Of a DNA stretch of 36,009 nucleotides, positions 7,442 to 14,898 are shown piece by piece. The translations under genes and the position numbers were made by a program. The stretch is from Nostoc sp. LEGE 12450 (GTDB lineage Bacteria; Cyanobacteriota; Cyanobacteriia; Cyanobacteriales; Nostocaceae): NCBI RefSeq assembly GCF_015206895.1, contig NZ_JADEXU010000077.1, forward strand, positions 1 through 36,009, given 5' to 3'. The notes beneath the pieces are model-generated. The model made no database searches, had not been told where the DNA came from, and worked only from the letters and a program-made list of their open reading frames with translations. Positions within the stretch are counted from its first letter, which is position 1, and each line of letters starts with the position of its first letter.

Positions 7442-8215
7442 ATGTCTGTGCTGTCACTGCGCCTCAGCAATAACTTTGATTCTTACATTAGTGGTGAGGT
7501 GACTATTCATCCAAGCGCAGTACTTGCACCTGGCGTAATCCTTCAAGCAGCTGAAAACAGCAAGATCGTAATTGGGCCAGGGGTCTGTATTGGCATGGGA
7601 GCCATTCTCCAAGTCCATGAAGGAACCCTAGAGGTAGAAGCGGGGGCAAACCTGGGAGCCGGTTTTTTGATGGTTGGCAAGGGCAAAATTGGAGCAAATG
7701 CTTGTATTGGTTCAGCAACAACAGTTTTTAACTATTCAGTTGAACCTGGACAAGTAGTTCCACCTGGATCGATTTTAGGAGACACCAGTCGGCAAATTGC
7801 TCAAACAAAGCAGCCGGAACCATCTACAAATAACTCCACGGCTACAAGTGCGCCACCGCAGAAGGAAGAAGAAAATGGCTCAGGAGGAGTTAAGGAAAAG
7901 GTAAGTTCCTCAACTAACTTCTCAGCTGCGGCTTTTGTGGATTTCAAACAAAATAAGTCGATTTCTTATTTTAAATCTCCAGCCACTCCTGAAAGCCAGC
8001 CTCCTCCCATAGAGGAACCCGCGAAGGATGCTGAATCCCCCTTGCAAGAAGCCGTTCAAGAGCCTACAAAACCTGACTCAGACCCAAATCAGCTAACTAC
8101 AGAATCCCCTAACGGTTTCGGGACTCAAATTTATGGACAAGGGAGCATAAGCAGACTGTTGACCACATTGTTTCCTCATAGACAATCTTTGAGTGACCCA
8201 AACTCTGACGATTAG
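7442..8215 (+). CDS. ccmN: Carboxysome assembly protein CcmN
   Basis: This 257-residue adaptor links the CcmM-Rubisco core to the CcmK shell. Residues about 15-118 form a short left-handed beta-helix with hexapeptide-like turns (for example IHPSAVLAPG and GAGFLMVGKGKIG). Residues 120-225 are a Pro/Ser/Glu-rich flexible linker. The C-terminal encapsulation peptide is about residues 228-247, an amphipathic helix starting TQIYGQGSISRLLTTLF, which in this family binds the shell. It sits between ccmM and ccmO, as in Anabaena. The ATG is taken as the first codon since the beta-helix starts soon after; no strong ribosome site is visible. Confidence 0.93.
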   Translation: MSVLSLRLSNNFDSYISGEVTIHPSAVLAPGVILQAAENSKIVIGPGVCIGMGAILQVHEGTLEVEAGANLGAGFLMVGKGKIGANACIGSATTVFNYSVEPGQVVPPGSILGDTSRQIAQTKQPEPSTNNSTATSAPPQKEEENGSGGVKEKVSSSTNFSAAAFVDFKQNKSISYFKSPATPESQPPPIEEPAKDAESPLQEAVQEPTKPDSDPNQLTTESPNGFGTQIYGQGSISRLLTTLFPHRQSLSDPNSDD

Positions 8216-8272
8216 TCTGAGTAAGTGTTAATTGTAAGTTGTCGGCTTTGTGATTATCTGGGTAAGTTCATA

Positions 8273-9070
8273 ATGGAAACATCTAATCAACGGTCTCTGA
8301 AAGCCATCGAAGGAACGAGTCATCGAGACACCTTCCAGGATACTGCTTTAGGTTTAGTTTCTACCCGCAGCTTTCCAGCAATAGTTGGGACGGCGGATAT
8401 GATGCTGAAATCAGCAGGAGTTCACCTAGTTGGGTATGAAAAAATAGGTGGCGGATATTGTACTGCGATCGTTCGGGGTGGAATTGCTGACGTGCGTTTG
8501 GCAGTAGAATCTGGTGTGCAAACAGCTGAACAGTTTGGTCAGTTAGTTTCTAGCTTAGTGATTCCTCGGCCTTATCCTAATTTAGATATAGTACTTCCCA
8601 TCACAACCCGTTTTACTAAATTGATGGAGGAGGGCAATTCTAGCCGTCTGAGTAATCAAGCAATTGGTTTGGTAGAAACGCGAGGATTTCCAGCGATGGT
8701 AGGCGCGTGTGATGCCATGCTCAAAGCTGCTGATGTTCATTTAGCAGCCTACGAAAAAATTGGTGGGGGTTTGTGTACAGCCATTATTCGTGGTTCCGTA
8801 GCAAATGTGGCGGTAGCAGTGGAAGCGGGAATGTTTGAAGCAGAACGCATTGGAGAATTAAATGCAGTGATGGTAATTCCCCGACCACTAGACGAAATGG
8901 AGCAAACCTTACCATTAGCAAGTTGCTGGATAGAAACACAGCAGCCTTTAAACTTGCCAGTGAACATTAAAGAACAAGTTGCCGAAATAGAAGTGCTAAG
9001 ATTACCAGATTTAACTAAACTACCTACAAAAATTGCAGAAGTTGTAGAAGAATTATGGAATGATGAATGA
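8273..9070 (+). CDS. ccmO: Carboxysome shell protein CcmO with two BMC domains
   Basis: This 265-residue protein has tandem BMC domains at about residues 24-110 and 128-215, each with a pore loop of the type YEKIGGG, so three chains should make one pseudohexamer. The linker between them is about 18 residues, and about 50 residues follow the second domain. Cysteines follow the pore loops in both halves (GGGYC, GGGLC). A TTG start at 8225 would add 16 residues of unlikely sequence, so the ATG at 8273 is preferred. It is the last gene of the ccm cluster and is followed by a long inverted repeat that overlaps its stop codon. CcmO is needed for carboxysome closure in Synechococcus. Confidence 0.93.
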   Translation: METSNQRSLKAIEGTSHRDTFQDTALGLVSTRSFPAIVGTADMMLKSAGVHLVGYEKIGGGYCTAIVRGGIADVRLAVESGVQTAEQFGQLVSSLVIPRPYPNLDIVLPITTRFTKLMEEGNSSRLSNQAIGLVETRGFPAMVGACDAMLKAADVHLAAYEKIGGGLCTAIIRGSVANVAVAVEAGMFEAERIGELNAVMVIPRPLDEMEQTLPLASCWIETQQPLNLPVNIKEQVAEIEVLRLPDLTKLPTKIAEVVEELWNDE

Positions 9071-9103
9071 TGATAGATGAATTTGGGAAAATCATCATTC
9101 ATC
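9062..9103. repeat. Perfect 13-bp inverted repeat overlapping the ccmO stop codon
   Basis: GATGAATGATGAT (9062-9074) is repeated inverted as ATCATCATTCATC (9091-9103) with a 16-base loop. The left arm contains the last two sense codons and the TGA of ccmO. It could fold in mRNA and mark the 3' end of the ccm transcript, but no U-tract follows immediately, so it is not a standard intrinsic terminator. Confidence 0.7.
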
Positions 9104-9311
9104 GGGAAGTGGAAGGGATCTTACGCTTTTCTTGTTGTTTTGATCATAGCTTCTTAAATCTATAAATAAAATACCTTTATTTTAATAGAAGTAATAGAGT
9201 TTTATCTATAATAAAACTCGTAAATTTCTATTGGTATTGCTATACCATTTGCAGCTGTTCAGTTAATACTAGTTTTATATCGATGAATAACTATATAGAG
9301 GAGAACCACCT

Positions 9312-10253
9312 TTGAAACAAGCGACGCTGCACCAGTTAAAGGTATTCGAGGCTGCGGCACGGCACAGTAGCTTTACGCGGGCTGCTGAGGAATTGTTTCT
9401 CACCCAACCTACCGTTTCTATGCAGATTAAGCAACTCACAAAATCGGTAGGGTTGCCATTATTTGAACAAGTGGGAAAGCGGTTGTATCTAACTGAGGCA
9501 GGACGAGAATTATTTGCCACTTGTCGGCAGATTTTTGAAAATATAGCCCAGTATGAAATGAAGGTGGCAGATTTAAAAGGGCTAAAACAGGGACAATTAC
9601 GCTTGGCAGTGATTACAACAGCAAAATATTTTATCCCACGTTTGTTAGGGCCGTTTTGCGAACTTTATCCAGGGATTGATATCTCTTTGCAAGTAACGAA
9701 TCACGAACAAATTTTGGAACGGATGAGTCAAAATCTGGACGACTTATATATTATGAGTCAAGTTCCAGATAATATGGATGTGACTTGTGAGGCATTTTTA
9801 GAAAATCCTTTGATAGTCTTTGCACCAGTTAATCATCCGTTATCCAAAGAAAAAAATATTCCGATTCAACGCCTATCTAACGAACCTTTTATTATGCGAG
9901 AACCAGGTTCAGGAACTCGTCGCGCCGTCCAAAGCCTATTTGAAGAACAAGGGGTGACAGTAAAAGTCAAGCTGGAATTAGGAAGTAACGAAGCAATTAA
10001 ACAAGCGATCGCAGGTGGTTTAGGAATTTCGGTTTTATCTCGTCATACTTTACTATTAGACGCTTCAGATTTTAGCATTTTAGATGTCCAACACTTTCCC
10101 ATTCAGCGACATTGGTACATGGTTTACCCCGCAGGCAAGCAGTTATCTATCGTCGCTCGTGCCTATTATGACTATCTCCTGGCTGCGGCAAGGAATTTTG
10201 TAGATCAAAACACTGATACCACTGCTAGTAGCCTTGAACCAACTCACGGGTAA
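9312..10253 (+). CDS. cmpR: LysR-type transcriptional regulator, probably CmpR (RbcR/CcmR group)
   Basis: This 313-residue protein has an N-terminal winged helix-turn-helix (about residues 5-65, with FTRAAEELFLTQPTVSMQIKQL as recognition region) and a C-terminal periplasmic-binding-like effector domain from about residue 90. It starts with TTG at 9312, 8 bases after GAGGAG (9298-9303). Members of this cyanobacterial LysR group control carbon-uptake genes and Rubisco, responding to metabolites such as 2-phosphoglycolate, RuBP or 2-oxoglutarate depending on the member. In Anabaena PCC 7120 the LysR gene next to the ccm cluster is CmpR, activator of the cmp bicarbonate transporter, so that name is favoured; RbcR cannot be ruled out from sequence alone. 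It is 241 bp from ccmO, so it probably has its own promoter. Confidence 0.85.
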   Translation: MKQATLHQLKVFEAAARHSSFTRAAEELFLTQPTVSMQIKQLTKSVGLPLFEQVGKRLYLTEAGRELFATCRQIFENIAQYEMKVADLKGLKQGQLRLAVITTAKYFIPRLLGPFCELYPGIDISLQVTNHEQILERMSQNLDDLYIMSQVPDNMDVTCEAFLENPLIVFAPVNHPLSKEKNIPIQRLSNEPFIMREPGSGTRRAVQSLFEEQGVTVKVKLELGSNEAIKQAIAGGLGISVLSRHTLLLDASDFSILDVQHFPIQRHWYMVYPAGKQLSIVARAYYDYLLAAARNFVDQNTDTTASSLEPTHG

Positions 10254-10256
10254 TTT

Positions 10257-10340
10257 GTAATTACGTTAGCGCAGCGTTAGCGAGTCCGCGTTCGCTTTTA
10301 GCGTCTCGTAGAGAGCGTCATTACGAATTACGAATTACCC
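10257..10340. repeat. Composite dispersed repeat between the LysR gene and the MuiA-like gene
   Basis: A GC-rich core rich in AGCG and GAGCG words (about 10266-10318) is flanked by TTGTAATTACG on the left and ATTACGAATTACGAATTACC on the right. The flanks are inverted relative to each other, so the whole can fold as one hairpin. The ATTACGA unit is the same heptamer as in the array at 20590-20624. This looks like a Nostoc-type dispersed repeat. Confidence 0.65.
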
Positions 10341-10416
10341 AAAGGGGTTGACTCTTAGACCGGCAACCATTGACAATTAACCAGCAGAATCAATTAAAAA
10401 TGGGGGAAAACTGGCA

Positions 10417-12048
10417 ATGGTTAACCCGGAAATACCATCTTGGCGCAAAACAGTACAAAGCGAGATTGTAGCTGTTACAGTTTATGCTGACAGAGCATTG
10501 GTTACACGGCGAGGTGTAGTTGATTTAACAGGAATTGAACAGGAATTAGTAATTACCTCACTGCCAGAGACTCTAGAAACTGAGTCTATCAGGGTTAGCG
10601 GTACAGGGACAGTGGGAGTGCGTTTGATGGGAGTGAGTAGCGATCGCATTTACACCACTGAACCTGTGGCAGAGCGAGTCGCACATTTAACAAGGCAAAT
10701 TGAGCAGTTAGAAGCAGAAAAACGCCACCTGCAAGCCCAAGTTGATGCTTTAGTATTACAGTCTAGTTTTATCGCCGGGTTACGTGAAAAAACAGAAGAA
10801 CCCTTTGCACAGAGTTTGTCTCGGAAAAATCTTAGCCTGAGCGAAACCTTGGATTTTTTGAACTTTCTCGGAAGCCAGTATAGTGAATATGCGATCGCAT
10901 CTGGAGAGTGCAAAACCCAACAGCAGGAATTAGACAAAGAACTGCAAGCACTCCGCGCCTCGTTGCAAAAAATTCAAACACCCCACCCCAAAGAGAGTTT
11001 AAGCATAGTTATAGGAGTTGAAGTTGCAGGTGAAGGCGAATTTGAATTAGAGGTATCTTACATAGTAAATCGCGCCAGTTGGACTCCGCTTTATGACTTG
11101 CGCTTTAACACTACCAGCGATATTGTGCATCTGGGCTACCTTGCAGAAATCACTCAAAGCAGTGGCGAAGATTGGATTAGTGCAAATCTCACCCTTTCTA
11201 CCGCTAAACCTGGATTAGGTACACTCCCGCCTAAACTTGAACCCTGGTATATTGATGCGCCACGTCCACAGATGTTACGACAACGACGATTTGCTGCCCA
11301 GCCGCCACTGCTGCCTAGCATAGCAGAACCGCCTGCTTCTGCTGCTAGAGCAGATTGGCAAGAAGAAGACGAAGGTGCAGATGATGTTCTTATCCAAGCA
11401 GAAAGTGTGACAGCAGAAGTATCCAAAGAAGGTAGTGTAGTTACCTTTAAATTGAATGGTGGCGGTAACATTCCCAGTGATGGCGCACCCCATAAAACGA
11501 CAATTTTTAATGACGATTATCCTTGTAACTTTGATTATGTAGCAATGCCACGCTTGGTAAGTTTTGCTTATCTGCAAGCAAATGTGAAAAATAATCCCAA
11601 TGGTGCGACTTTGTTACCAGGTAAAGCGAATATATTCCGCAACAATGTTTTTATCGGGACAACTCAGTTACAGAATATTGCGCCAGGACAAGAATTCAAC
11701 CTAAATTTAGGGATTGATGAAGGTTTGAAAATTGAGCGCGAATTAGTTGAACGTCTAGTAGATAAAAGATTGATTAGCAACCAGCGCCGGATTACTTATA
11801 GTTATCGGTTGATAATTACTAACTTACTCGACAAAGAAGTAAATCTGAAAGTAACTGAACAATTACCAGTTAGTCGCAACGAGCAAATTAAAGTGCGCCT
11901 CAGCCGTAGCAACCCACAAATTCAACTGGGTGAAATGGGCATTTTAGAATGGCAGTTAACTCTTCCAGCACAAGAACAAAAAGAGATATATTACCAGTTT
12001 AATGTTGAACATCCGCCTGACTTAATGGTAGTTGGATTAGATATTTAG
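10417..12048 (+). CDS. MuiA-family protein with DUF4140 and DUF4139 domains
   Basis: This 543-residue protein begins with the typical motif VTVYADRALVTRRG (residues about 19-32) of the DUF4140 N-terminal domain. A coiled-coil stretch follows at about 85-190 (LTRQIEQLEAEKRHLQ and similar). The C-terminal half is a beta-rich DUF4139 domain with VSYIVNRASWTPLYDLR and SSGEDWISANLTLSTAKP. An Ala/Pro/Glu-rich insert lies at about 290-330. No signal peptide or membrane helix is seen. Family members are annotated as 'mucoidy inhibitor MuiA' after an old genetic link to capsule expression; the biochemical function is not known. The start is the ATG at 10417, with a GGGGGA stretch shortly upstream. It seems to be a single-gene unit. 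Confidence 0.82.
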   Translation: MVNPEIPSWRKTVQSEIVAVTVYADRALVTRRGVVDLTGIEQELVITSLPETLETESIRVSGTGTVGVRLMGVSSDRIYTTEPVAERVAHLTRQIEQLEAEKRHLQAQVDALVLQSSFIAGLREKTEEPFAQSLSRKNLSLSETLDFLNFLGSQYSEYAIASGECKTQQQELDKELQALRASLQKIQTPHPKESLSIVIGVEVAGEGEFELEVSYIVNRASWTPLYDLRFNTTSDIVHLGYLAEITQSSGEDWISANLTLSTAKPGLGTLPPKLEPWYIDAPRPQMLRQRRFAAQPPLLPSIAEPPASAARADWQEEDEGADDVLIQAESVTAEVSKEGSVVTFKLNGGGNIPSDGAPHKTTIFNDDYPCNFDYVAMPRLVSFAYLQANVKNNPNGATLLPGKANIFRNNVFIGTTQLQNIAPGQEFNLNLGIDEGLKIERELVERLVDKRLISNQRRITYSYRLIITNLLDKEVNLKVTEQLPVSRNEQIKVRLSRSNPQIQLGEMGILEWQLTLPAQEQKEIYYQFNVEHPPDLMVVGLDI

Positions 12049-12305
12049 AATCCACGTGAACTTTAGTAAAACATTATAGTAACCTGAGTTCGGGATATGA
12101 AATCCTCAAAACCCCTAATTTTTTATTGTTCAGTCTGTAACTCAGTTTTAATCTCTTCTCAAGAAGGCAGCTTATTGATATTAGTCTTATTTGTGAGCCT
12201 TGTTGACAAAATGATTACACTTTAATTACTTCCTTTATCACTTAGAGTTTTGCTCAATCCTTACAGAATAAGCTTTTTAGCTTCTGGCTTAACCCAAACT
12301 CAAGT

Positions 12306-12418
12306 TATAGTGGTTCTTAATTGGATGCAATAGAATGTGGTTCGAAAATACAGGAGTCAGAATATTTTGACTCCTGAGTTGTTTGTCAAAATATTCCATT
12401 GATCTAAGAATTACTATA
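12306..12418. mobile_element. MITE-like element with imperfect terminal inverted repeats and a central hairpin
   Basis: The left end TATAGTGGTTCTTA and the inverted right end TATAGTAATTCTTA match at 12 of 14 positions, giving an element of about 113 bp. In the middle, CAGGAGTCA (12351-12359) pairs with TGACTCCTG (12368-12376) across an 8-base loop. There is no ORF. TA at both outer ends would fit insertion into a TA target, as with IS630/mariner-type elements, but no transposase is present here, so the parent family is a guess. Confidence 0.55.
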
Positions 12419-12609
12419 TTGTTTACTTGAACATTGCTTCTTATTACTACATAAAGTTGCAAGTGTAATAATTTGAGTTTAAAAAAGGGAATACAACAAA
12501 ATACTACATTTGTTTTGCAAAAAGTCTTTTGTAATTAAAGAATTGAAACTTCTATTTCTATTAATTGCTACTTACTAACAGCACAGTTATCTCATGTGTA
12601 AAAGTTCCT

Positions 12610-12639
12610 ATTAACGTTATCTTAATAATTCCTTAAAGG
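12610..12639 (+). promoter_or_regulatory. Candidate Pho box upstream of the phoX-like gene
   Basis: Three TTAA cores start at 12611, 12622 and 12633, exactly 11 bases apart. Cyanobacterial Pho boxes bound by SphR/PhoB are tandem 8-bp PyTTAA-type repeats separated by 3 bp, which gives the same 11-bp period. A TACTAT-like -10 element lies at 12648-12653, about 36 bases before the ATG. The outer bases of the repeats match the consensus only partly (ATTAACGT, CTTAATAA, CTTAAAGG). Confidence 0.55.
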
Positions 12640-12689
12640 CAAACTTTTACTATTTATTAGGTTTCTGAAATTTTGCTGACAGTATACTA

Positions 12690-14060
12690 ATGAACTTATC
12701 AAGACGTAATTTTTTTACATTGGCTGGGGCGAGTGCTGTCGGTGTTACGATGCTTTCTCCTCTGGAAGCTTTATATGCAAGACGTGCTAATGGTCAAGTT
12801 GCCAACGGCATTGGTTTTGGTCCTCTAGCGCCTAAGCTAGCCGAAAATGCAGATGAACTCCAAGGTGTCATTCTGAGTGGTATTGACTTAGGCAATACTC
12901 CCATTATGCAGCTTCCTCCTGGCTTTAATTACACAGCGATCTCAGTAAGAGGTCAGGCAATGAATGATGGTGGTACTGTGCCTGCGGCTCATGATGGGAT
13001 GGCTGCATTCCAAGGTCCTAAGAACACCACAATTCTGGTGCGGAATCATGAAGTGGGTGCTTTGGGATCTAACCCAGTCCGTGTACCTACAGCAAAACTA
13101 TACGATCGCCTAGGTGGTGGCACAACAAACATCTTGGTTGGACCCGACCGCCGGGTAATCAAGCATTTTGCTTCTCTGGGCGGCACAATTCGTAACTGTG
13201 CGGGTGGTACCACTCCTTGGGGTACCTGGATTACCTGTGAAGAGGACGTAACGCTTCCTTCATCTGGTGGAGCAACCAAAAGGCATGGCTATAATTTTGA
13301 AGTGCCAGCGACAGACGAAATTCAGGTTGCCGACCCAGTGCCTCTGGTTGCTATGGGACGTTTTAACCATGAAGCTGTTGCTGTTGATCCGGCAACTGGA
13401 TGGGTCTATCAAACCGAAGACAGAGGCGATAGCTGTTTCTATAGATTCCGCCCTAACCAGGAAGGTAACTTGCAAAGCGGTGGCGTGCTTGAGGCACTTG
13501 TCATTGTAGGCGCACCTTGGGATACGCGTAAAGACTACCTCCGCTATAAGAATATAGCGTTGTCAACCACTTGGGTTCCGATTAACAACGTTGATCCCAG
13601 CACCGATAATGGTTCTGCTTCGGTGCGAGGACAGGCCCGGGCAAGCGGTGCTGCAATCTTTGCCCGGGGTGAAGGTGCTTGGTATGGCAATGGTGCGATC
13701 TACTTCACCTGTACCAGTGGTGGTGACGCTGGTTTTGGTCAAGTTTTTGCTTACAATCCCAGCAACGGTACATTGACTTTAGTCGTTGAGTCTCCTGGAG
13801 AAAGCGTACTAGACTTCCCTGATAACATTACAGTTGCTCCTTTTGGGGATCTGATTCTTTGTGAAGATGGAGGCGGAGACAGTTATATTGTCGGCGTTAA
13901 TCAAAGTGGCGAGCTGTATCAGTTTGCAAAAAACAATATCAATGACAGTGAATATGCAGGAGCCTGCTTTTCACCTGATGGCCGCACAATGTTTGTCAAT
14001 CTCCAATCCCCTGGAATTACCTGTGCGATTTGGGGCCCTTGGAAGAGAAACCGAGCATAA
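12690..14060 (+). CDS. PhoX-type (DUF839) phosphatase-like protein with Tat signal
   Basis: This 456-residue protein has a twin-arginine signal at the N-terminus (LSRRNFF at residues 3-9, then a hydrophobic stretch), so export in folded form is predicted. The body belongs to the PhoX/DUF839 beta-propeller family. Characteristic stretches are RNHEVG (about 117-122), TPWGTWITCEED (about 174-185), GRFNHEAVAVDP and TEDRGDSCFYRF (about 222-253), and DFPDNITVAPFGDLILCEDGG near residues 378-398. PhoX enzymes use calcium and iron to release phosphate from phosphoesters. The ATG at 12690 is needed to keep the RR motif, although no ribosome site is clear. A Pho-box-like triplet upstream supports phosphate-starvation control. 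It could alternatively be a DUF839 paralogue of unknown substrate. Confidence 0.82.
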   Translation: MNLSRRNFFTLAGASAVGVTMLSPLEALYARRANGQVANGIGFGPLAPKLAENADELQGVILSGIDLGNTPIMQLPPGFNYTAISVRGQAMNDGGTVPAAHDGMAAFQGPKNTTILVRNHEVGALGSNPVRVPTAKLYDRLGGGTTNILVGPDRRVIKHFASLGGTIRNCAGGTTPWGTWITCEEDVTLPSSGGATKRHGYNFEVPATDEIQVADPVPLVAMGRFNHEAVAVDPATGWVYQTEDRGDSCFYRFRPNQEGNLQSGGVLEALVIVGAPWDTRKDYLRYKNIALSTTWVPINNVDPSTDNGSASVRGQARASGAAIFARGEGAWYGNGAIYFTCTSGGDAGFGQVFAYNPSNGTLTLVVESPGESVLDFPDNITVAPFGDLILCEDGGGDSYIVGVNQSGELYQFAKNNINDSEYAGACFSPDGRTMFVNLQSPGITCAIWGPWKRNRA

Positions 14061-14260
14061 AGTTAATTACATCTAAATGATTTGATCATTTACATGGGTA
14101 CTCCAGTTAATTCTTGGAGTAGCCCTGTTTTTAGCATTTACTCAAGATATCTTTCGTATACCAGATTACTTGTAGTTTTTTATGTACAGGGTTTCATTTG
14201 TTTGATAGTGAATATTAACCAGTGGAACCCAATCCATAAGGATAGTTGTGAAGTCAACAG

Positions 14261-14452
14261 CTAGGTTTATATTTAGGTGCTTATCAAGAAAAGTTACGCT
14301 TTCTTACTCCTGGATGAGAACTAGTTTTGACAGATGAAGAAGTTGCACAACAGGCTGAACAAGAAAAGCAACGCACTAACCAAGAGAAATAAAGCAGCGA
14401 TCGCTTGGCAGCAAAACTGCGAGAATTAAATATAGATCCAGATACTATTTAA
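14261..14452 (+). pseudogene. Decayed 3' remnant of a Uma2 (DUF820) family endonuclease gene
   Basis: Read in one frame from 14261, the DNA encodes LGLYLGAYQEKLRFLTPG, a stop (TGA at 14315-14317), then ELVLTDEEVAQQAEQEKQR, another in-frame stop (TAA), and then DRLAAKLRELNIDPDTI before the final TAA at 14450-14452. This order matches the C-terminal end of Uma2 family proteins, which commonly close with a Gln/Glu-rich helix and a LAAKLRELGIDPD-like tail. The N-terminal PD-(D/E)XK catalytic portion is not present upstream. Two nonsense codons plus truncation mean it is not functional. Confidence 0.7.
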
Positions 14453-14490
14453 GCTCCTCGCTGTCTTGCTTGTGCCTGTTGGTGCAAATG

Positions 14491-14691
14491 CTATGGATCT
14501 TCAGGAAAAACCCATTTTGGCGGTTCAGTCATTTTTTTACGCAGGCGTTCTTGTGCCAACTCCAACATTTTGTCTAAGGGAGTCTCTTCAATAAATTTTG
14601 CAGCGGCCTCTCTAAACTCGATGTTGGGGCATTTATCCCCTAAAACACATCCGTTAACACAGGCTACAGCACAGTTAATCTTTTGCTCCAC
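14491..14691 (-). CDS. Small cysteine-rich cyanobacterial protein of unknown function
   Basis: This 66-residue protein starts with GTG at 14691, with AGAGG about 8 bases upstream on the minus strand. Its N-terminal third contains four cysteines in CAVACVNGCVLGDKC (spacing C-x3-C-x3-C-x5-C), which could bind a metal or Fe-S cluster. The rest is a charged helix (EAAAKFIEETPLDKMLELAQERLRKK) with the tail PPKWVFPED. No signal peptide or membrane segment is present. I do not recognise a named family, but the sequence looks constrained and has a good ribosome site. It is convergent with the Uma2 remnant and divergent from mnmE. Confidence 0.65.
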   Translation of the reverse strand: MEQKINCAVACVNGCVLGDKCPNIEFREAAAKFIEETPLDKMLELAQERLRKKMTEPPKWVFPEDP

Positions 14692-14898
14692 AGTAAATTC
14701 CTCTCTCTAAAACTTATAAGTTATAAAGTTGTGAGTTCTAATATTCACCCCTAACTCTTTACTATCAGGCATTAACCTCTAGGTAAATTTTACCTTGCCA
14801 GTTGCTATCCTATTAGTCTAAACACCTACCATTTAGAAAGTTATCAGTTATGAGTTATGATTTTGACTCCTAATTTCTCACTCTTATGAAGGGCACTC

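Larger units (their letters stand above)
12049..12689. other. 641-bp intergenic region upstream of the phoX-like gene
   Basis: No plausible coding sequence was found here. The region is AT-rich. It holds a MITE-like inverted repeat element at 12306-12418 and a candidate Pho box at 12610-12639, both listed separately. The rest shows nothing I can name. Confidence 0.7.

Noticed and set aside
8225..8272. TTG start giving a 16-residue extension to CcmO
   Set aside because: The added sequence (MLIVSCRLCDYLGKFI) does not resemble CcmO N-termini and sits in the spacer after ccmN. The ATG at 8273 gives a normal CcmO.
12351..12376. Hairpin CAGGAGTCA/TGACTCCTG as a terminator for the MuiA-like gene
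   Set aside because: It is about 300 bp from the gene end, has no T-run after the stem and lies within a larger inverted-repeat element.
13267..13509. Alternative-frame ORFs inside the PhoX-type gene
   Set aside because: They overlap a strongly supported coding sequence with clear family motifs and show no domain of their own.
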